Of a stretch of DNA of 15,276 bases, positions 1 to 5,767 are shown piece by piece. Made by a program: the position numbers and the translations under genes. The DNA comes from JAWVZB01 sp033722375 (GTDB lineage Bacteria; Actinomycetota; Nitriliruptoria; Nitriliruptorales; Nitriliruptoraceae): the NCBI GenBank assembly GCA_033722375.1, contig JAWVZB010000073.1:1-15276 (forward strand), in the 5' to 3' direction. Numbering within the stretch: position 1 is the first letter of the stretch; each line of letters starts with the position of its first letter. The notes beneath the pieces were generated by a model. The model was not told the origin of the DNA. It saw only the letters and a list, made by a program, of their open reading frames with translations, and did no database searches.

Positions 1-641
1 AACAGCAGCAGATCGTCGTCGAACGGCACTTGGTACGCGGTCTGGGCCAGACCCCGCAGGCCCAGCGCGTCGCCGACCAACCGTCCTGGCCGCGCGTCAC
101 CATCGCGAACGGTCACCCATGAGGAGTTCTTCGGCACCCGACCGGAGCGGCCATCCATCAGGACGGCACGGAACTCGTCGAGGTCGTAGTCGGTGGGCTC
201 CATGCCCAGGTGCCACATCACCATGTTGCCGTTGAAGGTCACGAGCCCGGTGCGGGCGTGGATGGCGAGGTTCAGGGTGGTGATGTTGCTGAACCCCATG
301 AAGATGGTGGGGTTCGTGCGCATGGCGTCCCAGTCGAGGTGGGGCAGCACCCCGTGGGCGACCTGTCCGCCGTGCGAGGCGATGATGGCCCGGATCGACG
401 GGTCGGCGAACATGGCGTTGATGTCGGCGGCCCGCTGCTCGGCGCTTCCTGCGGTATAGCCGGTCTCTGCCAGTGCGTGCTCGGCGAGCACCGGCTCGAA
501 CCCCATCTCGCGTAGGCACTCGAGACCCCGTTCCAGCTCGCCGTGCGGGTCGGGCGAGGGGGACATCGACACCGGCCACGACGGTGTCACGACCCCCACG
601 CGATCCCCCGGCCGAAGCCGTGGCGGCGACACGAACTCCAT
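1..641 (-). CDS. S66 family LD-carboxypeptidase / MccF-like peptidase (3' end beyond window)
   Basis: The minus strand from the ATG at 641 reads 213 codons and stays open at the window edge; S66 proteins are usually about 300-350 residues, so roughly the N-terminal two thirds is present. It starts MEFVSPPRLRPGDRVGVVTP, the typical family opening (P-x-x-L-x-x-G-D-x-V-x-V-V-x-P). Residues 89-92 are SHGG, and residues 115-121 are MGFSNIT, matching the nucleophile-elbow GFS-D/N-I-T, so Ser118 is the expected catalytic serine; the Glu and His of the S66 triad would lie in the missing part. Family members cleave LD peptide bonds of murein peptides in the cytoplasm (LdcA) or hydrolyse microcin C-type toxic acyl-sulfamoyl adenylates (MccF). 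The sequence does not decide between these roles. An in-frame TAG four codons upstream fixes 641 as the longest ATG start. It is divergent from the histidine kinase gene. Confidence 0.93.
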   Translation of the reverse strand, partial: MEFVSPPRLRPGDRVGVVTPSWPVSMSPSPDPHGELERGLECLREMGFEPVLAEHALAETGYTAGSAEQRAADINAMFADPSIRAIIASHGGQVAHGVLPHLDWDAMRTNPTIFMGFSNITTLNLAIHARTGLVTFNGNMVMWHLGMEPTDYDLDEFRAVLMDGRSGRVPKNSSWVTVRDGDARPGRLVGDALGLRGLAQTAYQVPFDDDLLL

Positions 642-672
642 CCGACGAGCCTAACGTTCGGTGCCAACCGAA
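642..672 (-). promoter_or_regulatory. Leaderless promoter and dyad operator candidate of the S66 gene
   Basis: On the minus strand TAGGCT (648-653) is followed by 6 nt and then the ATG at 641, with no Shine-Dalgarno sequence. This is the spacing expected if transcription starts at the A of the ATG. Directly upstream is an inverted repeat TTCGGT (657-662) / ACCGAA (667-672) with a 4-nt spacer, placed at about -16 to -31 where a repressor or activator would contact the promoter. The -10 element is also conserved in the relic copy at 12278-12283, but the dyad is not. Confidence 0.5.
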
Positions 673-804
673 GGAACGCTCGGCGTCCCCGCACTCGGAT
701 GACGCCCGTTGACACACGGCGGACGCGTCCTCCAGAGTGTGGACGGGCGTGCGGCCGCAGGGTGTACGGGGCGGCTCTGCGGGGACGCTCGGGGAGGCGG
801 GACC

Positions 805-2958
805 ATGCGCGACCGGGCCCTGGGTCGGATCCTCCGCATCGCCGCGGCGGGCGGGGCGCTGCTCGCGGTCGTGGGGTCGGTGACGTGGATCCTCGTCGCT
901 GGCGTGGGCCCGTGGTGGGACGAGTTCGGCGCGTTCATGGCACTGCTGTCCCTTGCATTCGCCGCCCTCGTCTTCGTGGTGGTCACCGATCAGCCGAGGA
1001 ACCCGGTCGTGTGGCTCGTTGCCATGATCTCGCTCTTGCCTGCGATGCGTCTGACGGGTCGGGCGGTGGCCGCCGCCATCGCGTCAGACTCCGTCCAGGT
1101 ACTGCGTTCGTCCAGCGCGCTGGTACCTGCCGAGCTCCCGACGGCTGCCGCGGCGATCCTGATGGTGGTCGAGCCCGCAACGGTCGTCGCGTACATGTCG
1201 GGGCTCACGCTCTTCTTCCTGCTGTTCCCTGACGGCAGCCTTCCGTCGGCTCGCTGGCGCTGGGTCGCATGGCTCGCGGGGATCGCAGTGGCCTTCACCG
1301 CCGTGACGTTCGCGTGGGGGCTGCGTCCGTGGAGCCGCCTCCCGGCGGAGGAGATGGTGCTGCTCGACATCGGGTACGCGGTCATCGCCGTCGCCTCCGT
1401 CCTGTCGCTGGCGGGTCTGGTCGTCCGGTTCCGACGCAGTAACAGCACGGTCCGCAGGCAGATCAAGTGGGTCGTGTGGGGGGCGGCGATCTTCGTTCCC
1501 ACGATGGTCACCAGCATCTTCCTCGCTGGGACAGACCTCGAGAGACCGATGGTCGCCGCGTCGATGGTTGCCGGGGTGGTGTTCTTGCTCGCGCTCGGGG
1601 TCGCGGTCGGCAGGTTCCGGTTGTTCGACGTGGATGTGGTGATCAGCCGGACGGTGGTGGTGGCCGGACTGGCTGGCTTCATCACCGCCGTGTACGCGGC
1701 GGTGGTGGGGGGTGTGGGTCTGTTGCTCGGGGCCGGCGTGGATGCGGAGCTGCCGTTGTCGATCGCGGCGACGGTGCTGGTGGCGATCGCCTTCCAGCCC
1801 GTCCGCGAACGGATGCGGAGGTGGGCGAACCGGCTCGTGTACGGGGAGCGGGCCACTCCGTACGACGTGCTGAGCCGGTTCTCGGCGCGGATGCGGGACG
1901 CCCCTGCCGCCGAGGACGTGCTGCCACAGATCAGTCGCCTCCTGGGTCAGGCGACCGCCGCCGAGACGGTGACTGTTTGGATCACCGGCGACGGGTCCCT
2001 CGAGCCGATCGCGACCTGGCCCGGCGACGAGCGCGTGCCGGCCCTGGTGTCGTTGGAGGCAGAGGGGCGGTTGCCGGAGATCCCCGGGACCGATCACCTC
2101 GTCCCGGTGGAGCACGACGGCGAGCTGCTCGGGGCGGTGACGGTGACGATGCCGCGGGGTGAGGCGATGACGGTGGCGGACGAGCGGCTGGTGGATGACG
2201 TGGCGTCGCAGGCGGGGCTGGTGCTGCGGAACGCGCGGTTGACGGCCGATCTCGTCCGCACGATCGAGGAGCTCCGTGCGTCGCGTCAACGGCTGGTGGC
2301 CGCGCAGGACGCCGAACGTCAGCGTCTGGAACGCGACCTCCACGACGGTGCGCAGCAGCTGTTCATCGCGGTCAAGCTCAAGGCGGCGATGGCGCGGCGG
2401 CTGGCCCAACAGGAGCACGGTGAGGACGACCGGGCGGCGCAGCTGATGGCGGAGGTGGTCGCCGACACCGACGAGGGGGTGGCGGCGCTGCGGGAGGTGG
2501 CCCACGGCATCTACCCGCCGTTGCTGGAGGCCGAGGGGCTGGGTGGTGCGCTGCGCTCGCGTGCCGCGAAGCTCCCGGTCCCGGTCTCGGTGGAGGCCGA
2601 CGGTGTGGGTCGCTACCCGCGGGAGGTCGAAGCGGCGGTCTACTTCTGTGTTCTCGAGGCGCTGCAGAACGTGGTCAAGTACGCCGACGCGGACCACGTG
2701 GAGGTCACGGTCCAGGAGTCCGACGGCCAATTGCAGTTCACCGTCGCCGACGACGGGGTCGGGTTCGAGCTCGGCGAGGGCCCGACGGGTCGCGGACTGT
2801 CGAACATGACCGACCGGATGGATGCCATGTCCGGGAGCCTGCTGATCCGTTCTGAACCGGGGAGCGGCACCACCGTCTCGGGACACCTCCCCCTGACACC
2901 GGCAGCGGCGCCGACCGAGGCGGGACGACAGGAACGGGCCGCCACCTCGACGAGCTGA
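805..2958 (+). CDS. Membrane-bound GAF sensor histidine kinase (HisKA_3/HATPase_c, NarL/DesK class)
   Basis: This is a 717-residue protein. The first ~335 residues hold about nine or ten hydrophobic segments (for example 14-33, 42-62, 124-143, 152-171, 188-207, 222-241, 250-269, 284-310, 317-333). They include the RFRLFDVDVVISRT motif (270-283) seen in a known actinobacterial/Chloroflexi kinase group. A GAF-like domain (about 354-475) and a coiled linker follow. The HisKA_3 box is ERQRLERDLHDGAQQ with phospho-acceptor His513, and the HATPase_c part has N-box Asn622, DDGVGF near 649-654 and a GRGLSNMTDRM lid. All key catalytic residues are present, so autophosphorylation is expected. I chose the ATG at 805 because GGGAGG lies about 7 nt upstream and the residues encoded from the in-frame ATG at 709 are low-complexity and unlike a signal or domain. 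No response regulator lies in the window. The next gene, 83 nt downstream on the same strand, is a heliorhodopsin, which suggests the kinase may relay a light signal (inference). Confidence 0.95.
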   Translation: MRDRALGRILRIAAAGGALLAVVGSVTWILVAGVGPWWDEFGAFMALLSLAFAALVFVVVTDQPRNPVVWLVAMISLLPAMRLTGRAVAAAIASDSVQVLRSSSALVPAELPTAAAAILMVVEPATVVAYMSGLTLFFLLFPDGSLPSARWRWVAWLAGIAVAFTAVTFAWGLRPWSRLPAEEMVLLDIGYAVIAVASVLSLAGLVVRFRRSNSTVRRQIKWVVWGAAIFVPTMVTSIFLAGTDLERPMVAASMVAGVVFLLALGVAVGRFRLFDVDVVISRTVVVAGLAGFITAVYAAVVGGVGLLLGAGVDAELPLSIAATVLVAIAFQPVRERMRRWANRLVYGERATPYDVLSRFSARMRDAPAAEDVLPQISRLLGQATAAETVTVWITGDGSLEPIATWPGDERVPALVSLEAEGRLPEIPGTDHLVPVEHDGELLGAVTVTMPRGEAMTVADERLVDDVASQAGLVLRNARLTADLVRTIEELRASRQRLVAAQDAERQRLERDLHDGAQQLFIAVKLKAAMARRLAQQEHGEDDRAAQLMAEVVADTDEGVAALREVAHGIYPPLLEAEGLGGALRSRAAKLPVPVSVEADGVGRYPREVEAAVYFCVLEALQNVVKYADADHVEVTVQESDGQLQFTVADDGVGFELGEGPTGRGLSNMTDRMDAMSGSLLIRSEPGSGTTVSGHLPLTPAAAPTEAGRQERAATSTS

Positions 2959-3010
2959 CCCCCACCTCCCGCGCCGGGGACCGTCTGCTGGCGTGGCGGC
3001 TCCGAATCCC

Positions 3011-3034
3011 GGCGAGACGTCTCATCGCCAGGAG
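3011..3034 (+). promoter_or_regulatory. Small hairpin/palindrome abutting the heliorhodopsin RBS
   Basis: In the 83-nt gap before the heliorhodopsin start, GGCGA (3011-3015) and TCGCC (3025-3029) can pair around a 9-nt loop. An overlapping perfect 10-bp palindrome GAGACGTCTC sits at 3014-3023. The Shine-Dalgarno AGGAG (3030-3034) follows at once, 7 nt before the ATG at 3042. It could be a binding site or a modest translational control element, or chance in GC-rich DNA. No TANNNT -10 box is visible here, so the gene probably shares the kinase transcript. Confidence 0.35.
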
Positions 3035-3041
3035 CATCACC

Positions 3042-3851
3042 ATGACCCCTGACACCCACGCGCCAGCACTGGACGTGACGGCCGAGGGCGTCACCGACGG
3101 CGCCCTGCGGCGCCTCCGGGTCGGCAACCTCGCCCTCACGGCCCTGCACCTCGGCCAGGCGATCATCGTCCTGCTGCTGGCGAGCGACTTCGCGATCGCG
3201 GTCACCGAGTCGTTCCCCCAAGGCCCTCCGGGCTCGGACCAGCCGGCCCCGGAGCCGCTGTTCAGCGTGCCGATCGGCTGGGCGGTCGCGATCTTCCTCG
3301 TGCTGGCTGCGGTCGATCACCTCGTCACCGCGACCGTCGGGCGGGGTGTCTACGAGGCTGACCTCCGGCGAGGCATCAACCGTTTCCGGTGGGTCGAGTA
3401 CAGCGTCAGCGCCACGTTGATGGTCCTGCTGATCGCCGCGTACGCGGGCATCACCGGGATCTCCTCGCTGATCGGCATCGCCGGAGCGAACCTCGCGATG
3501 ATCCTCTTCGGGTGGCGCCAGGAGCGGGTGAACCCGCCCGGCCGCACCTCCACGACGATGCAGCCCTTCTGGTTCGGGTCGATCGCCGGTGCCTTCCCGT
3601 GGATCGCGCTCACGGTGTCGATCGTCGGAGCGGCCACCACCGGCGAGGGGGTCCCGGGGTTCGTGTACGGCATCTTCGTGGCCCAGTTCGTGTTCTTCTT
3701 CAGCTTCGCGGCGAACCAGTGGTTGCAGTACCGCCGCGTCGGACGCTGGCGCTCGTACGCGTACGGGGAGGCCGGCTACCTCGTCCTCAGCCTGGGCGCG
3801 AAGTCGGTGCTGGCGTGGCAGATCTTCGCCGGCTCGCTGCAGGGAGCGTGA
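3042..3851 (+). CDS. Heliorhodopsin (type-3 rhodopsin, retinal-binding membrane photoreceptor)
   Basis: The 269-residue protein has seven hydrophobic segments. TM7 carries GAKSVLAWQIFAG with the Schiff-base lysine at Lys254. TM3 reads RWVEYSVSATLM with Glu119 in the place of the counterion. His36 (ALHLGQ) and His93 (VDHLV) match the two active-site histidines. Relative to heliorhodopsin 48C12 as I recall it (His23, His80, Glu107, Lys241) the four residues are offset by a steady 12-13 positions, which supports the call. Length and the short hydrophilic N-terminus fit the family, whose N-terminus faces the cytoplasm, inverted relative to type-1 rhodopsins. Heliorhodopsins are mostly not ion pumps; slow photocycles and linkage to histidine kinases have led to a proposed sensory role, and the kinase immediately upstream here fits that. 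AGGAG 7 nt before the ATG sets the start. No retinal-synthesis gene (crtE/B/I, blh) is in the window, so retinal must come from elsewhere. Confidence 0.96.
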   Translation: MTPDTHAPALDVTAEGVTDGALRRLRVGNLALTALHLGQAIIVLLLASDFAIAVTESFPQGPPGSDQPAPEPLFSVPIGWAVAIFLVLAAVDHLVTATVGRGVYEADLRRGINRFRWVEYSVSATLMVLLIAAYAGITGISSLIGIAGANLAMILFGWRQERVNPPGRTSTTMQPFWFGSIAGAFPWIALTVSIVGAATTGEGVPGFVYGIFVAQFVFFFSFAANQWLQYRRVGRWRSYAYGEAGYLVLSLGAKSVLAWQIFAGSLQGA

Positions 3852-3870
3852 CACCGGCGGCCGCAGCGTC

Positions 3871-3897
3871 GTCAGGCGGAGTCGCCGGCCGCCTGAC
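3871..3897. terminator. Hairpin between convergent heliorhodopsin and DUF1579-like genes
   Basis: GTCAGGCGG (3871-3879) and CCGCCTGAC (3889-3897) form a perfect 9-bp stem with a 9-nt loop, 20 nt after the heliorhodopsin stop. A second weaker inverted repeat, GCCCTC/GAGGGC, lies at 3909-3932. There is no T-run on either side, as is common in high-GC actinobacteria, so it may be a bidirectional terminator or only an mRNA-end-stabilising structure. Confidence 0.5.
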
Positions 3898-3983
3898 AGA
3901 CGCAGAATGCCCTCGCTGTCGGCGGAGAGGGCCCGTCGAGTCTCCGGCGGCTGCCCCTCGAGTTCGGGACTGTGAGGTTGCGT

Positions 3984-4472
3984 TCACTGCTCGGCAGGCT
4001 CGGCAGAGGTGAGGCGCTTGACACCGAACTCCGTCCAGCCGTCGTCGGAGGCCCGCCACTGTCGGATCACCCACGCCCCGTCCTCGAGCTGCCGGAACGA
4101 GGTTCGGAACGCCCCGTCGGCGTAGTCGAACCGGAAGTCGATGTGGTCGCCTTCGACCCGCCCGAACCCCGGCGCCCAAGACGTGGCGCCGAACGTGTCC
4201 ATGAGCACCATCACGTGCTCGTCCCCCTCCTTATCGGTCGGGGCGATGTAGGCGATCGCTTCGTACGGTTCGTCGGTGAGCGGCGTCACCGTGCTGGGAT
4301 GGAAGGTCAGTCGCAGCCAGGATCCCCCGAGTACGCGCTCGACGGTGACCAGCTGTTCGAGCGGCCGCCCCAGCACCGTTCCCGCGAGATCCCAGCGCCC
4401 CAGGAGCTCCGAGAAGAACCCTCTCGACAACGTCGCCTCCTTCGCGCGTCCGGGCCGGGCGAGTCGTGACAT
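3984..4472 (-). CDS. DUF1579-like beta-barrel protein
   Basis: The 162-residue protein reads MSRLARPGRAKEATLSRGFF and then LLGRWDLAGTVLG, with VERVLGGSWLRLTF, YEAIAYIAPTDKEGDEHVMVLMDTFG and FRFDYADGAFRTSF. This is the succession of short beta strands with GxW and LGG motifs found in the DUF1579 / lipocalin-like small-barrel proteins. Such proteins are thought to bind small hydrophobic ligands or heme-like molecules; the ligand here is unknown. There is no signal peptide, so it should be cytoplasmic. The open frame extends upstream to 4832, but the extra 120 residues are Arg-rich and overlap the thioesterase gene, so I chose the ATG at 4472. A possible AGGAAG lies about 14 nt upstream, somewhat far. 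A second, truncated copy with 31 of 47 identical residues lies at 11333-11513. It converges on the heliorhodopsin and is divergent from the thioesterase. Confidence 0.82.
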   Translation of the reverse strand: MSRLARPGRAKEATLSRGFFSELLGRWDLAGTVLGRPLEQLVTVERVLGGSWLRLTFHPSTVTPLTDEPYEAIAYIAPTDKEGDEHVMVLMDTFGATSWAPGFGRVEGDHIDFRFDYADGAFRTSFRQLEDGAWVIRQWRASDDGWTEFGVKRLTSAEPAEQ

Positions 4473-4558
4473 CGGCGCCTGGCTTCCTACCTGCGGGGGC
4501 ACGCCGTGTCCAGCTGGCACTGTCGGCGCGATCGGAGCTCCCCGCGGTGAGGGGGAAG

Positions 4559-4571
4559 TAGGGTCTGCGGC
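4559..4571 (+). promoter_or_regulatory. Leaderless -10 element of the thioesterase gene
   Basis: TAGGGT at 4559-4564 is followed by 7 nt and the ATG at 4572. No Shine-Dalgarno pairing is evident in the intervening CTGCGGC. The arrangement matches the S66 and NUDIX genes of this window and suggests transcription starting at or next to the start codon. No convincing -35 hexamer is seen. Confidence 0.5.
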
Positions 4572-5696
4572 ATGACCGCTCCCGATGACGAGCTGCGTGC
4601 GAGGTTCGACGAGACGATCCCCGGTCGCGAGTCGCCCCGCGGCCATTACGGATCGCCCTCGATCCTTGCCATGGACGGCCTGGCACGGCAGCGGCACTTC
4701 ACGTCGGGTGCGGCGAAGCCGCCGGCGGTCCATCACCTCTTCGGCTTGACACCGACCCGCGCGTCGCCGGGGCGTGCCACGTTCTCGGCGCCGGCGTCGC
4801 CGTGGTTGCTCGGCACCGCGGGTGTGTTCCACGGCGGGGTCGCCCCGATGGTGGCCGACGCCCCGTTGTCCAGCTCGGTCATCACCGAGCTCGGCCCCAA
4901 CCAGATCGTGACGACCGCGGCCCTGTCGTTCGATTTCGTCCGCCCCGCAGATCCATCAGCCGGCCGCATAGTCGCCGAGTCCACGAGCGAGCACGTCGGT
5001 CGCAACCTCGGCCTCTCTTCGTGCGAGGTCACGGACGCGGCGGGGCGCCTGCTGGCGTACGGGATCGCCCGCCACGTGGTGCTGTCGATCGATCCCGAGG
5101 AACAGGCGTCCGACGTCGACCCGACCCAGCAGGTGCCGGTCGACGAGGCTGCGACCTACGACGGCCCGGACCCGTGGGAACGCCCCGTCGAGGGCGAGGT
5201 CCTGTCCCCCGAGCTGTGGGACCGCCCTGGTCTCGAGCTCGCCGAGGCGTGGTGCGCAGACGAGCTGCCCCGCCCGCCCTACCAGGTGCTGACCGGATGC
5301 ACCCCCGTCGACTGCCGGGAAGGATGGGTCCGGTGGATCGCCCCGGCCTCGGGGTGGTGGTGCAGCCCCGCTCCCTACCTGTACGGGGGGATGCTCGCGA
5401 TGTTCGCCGAATCCACGCTGTCGGCTGCGTTCACGACCGTGTCGCCGGCGGGGCGGGTCGCGGCGGTCGTCGATCTGAACGTGCGGTTCCTGCGGCCGGT
5501 CTTCCCCGACGGTGGCGTGCTCGATGCCCAGGCGGAGGTGGTGCACGCGGGGCGCAACCTGCGTGTCGCGACCTGCGAGATCCACGACGGACGCGGGAAG
5601 CTCGCAGTGCTGGCCGAGGCCTCCGCCGTCCTGGTGCCGCCGACCTTCTTCAGCGACGCCGCCAGCGGAGACGCGGAGCTACCCACCGACCCGTAG
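4572..5696 (+). CDS. Tandem hot-dog (PaaI-type) acyl-CoA thioesterase
   Basis: The 374-residue protein contains two hot-dog units. The first has GVFHGGVAPMVADAPLSS (HGG at 87-89), then LSFDFVRPADPSAGRIVAES and GLSSCEVTDAAGRLLAYGIA. The second has YLYGGMLAMFAESTLSAAF (YGG at 271-273), then VDLNVRFLRPVFPDGGVLDA and TCEIHDGRGKLAVLAEASAVL. Each unit shows the helix that is wrapped by the sheet and the late strand pair of PaaI-like thioesterases, which hydrolyse acyl-CoA or phenylacyl-CoA thioesters in the cytoplasm. Only the first unit keeps the His of HGG; the second has Tyr, so perhaps one active site per chain is functional. The start follows the leaderless TAGGGT element. It stands divergent to the DUF1579-like gene and 71 nt ahead of the LuxR regulator. 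The substrate is unknown. Confidence 0.85.
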   Translation: MTAPDDELRARFDETIPGRESPRGHYGSPSILAMDGLARQRHFTSGAAKPPAVHHLFGLTPTRASPGRATFSAPASPWLLGTAGVFHGGVAPMVADAPLSSSVITELGPNQIVTTAALSFDFVRPADPSAGRIVAESTSEHVGRNLGLSSCEVTDAAGRLLAYGIARHVVLSIDPEEQASDVDPTQQVPVDEAATYDGPDPWERPVEGEVLSPELWDRPGLELAEAWCADELPRPPYQVLTGCTPVDCREGWVRWIAPASGWWCSPAPYLYGGMLAMFAESTLSAAFTTVSPAGRVAAVVDLNVRFLRPVFPDGGVLDAQAEVVHAGRNLRVATCEIHDGRGKLAVLAEASAVLVPPTFFSDAASGDAELPTDP

Positions 5697-5738
5697 GCCT
5701 CTCTCGTTGCTGGAGCCGGCCCAGCCGCATGTGGTGGC

Positions 5739-5767
5739 ATGCTCGTAGCATCGGGCAGGGTGGAGCC
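5739..5767 (+). promoter_or_regulatory. Promoter with overlapping dyad before the STAND-LuxR gene
   Basis: ATGCT (5739-5743) and AGCAT (5747-5751) form a perfect dyad with a 3-nt centre. TAGCAT (5746-5751), a TANNNT -10 candidate, overlaps its right arm. A start near 5758 would leave a leader of about 10 nt carrying AGGG (5757-5760) and GGAG (5762-5765) before the ATG at 5768. A protein bound to the dyad would block the -10, so autoregulation is possible. Confidence 0.35.

Noticed and set aside
709..737. Consensus-like -35 box TTGACA (709-714) upstream of the kinase gene
   Set aside because: No acceptable -10 hexamer at 16-19 nt spacing; kept only as a possible element of the kinase promoter.
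709..804. 32-residue N-terminal extension of the histidine kinase from the ATG at 709
   Set aside because: Gly/Arg/Cys-rich, no RBS before 709, whereas GGGAGG precedes the ATG at 805, which opens directly into the first membrane segment.
1084..2886. 600-codon open frame on the minus strand
   Set aside because: His/Arg/Gln-rich shadow of the histidine kinase gene, with no domain-like segments.
3966..4010. Short tandem repeat GCTCGGCAG near the DUF1579-like stop codon
   Set aside because: It is simply the coding sequence of a Pro-Ala-Glu repeat at the protein's C-terminus.
4473..4832. 120-residue extension of the DUF1579-like gene to the ATG at 4832
   Set aside because: Arg-rich sequence overlapping the divergent thioesterase gene; the family's domain begins right after 4472.
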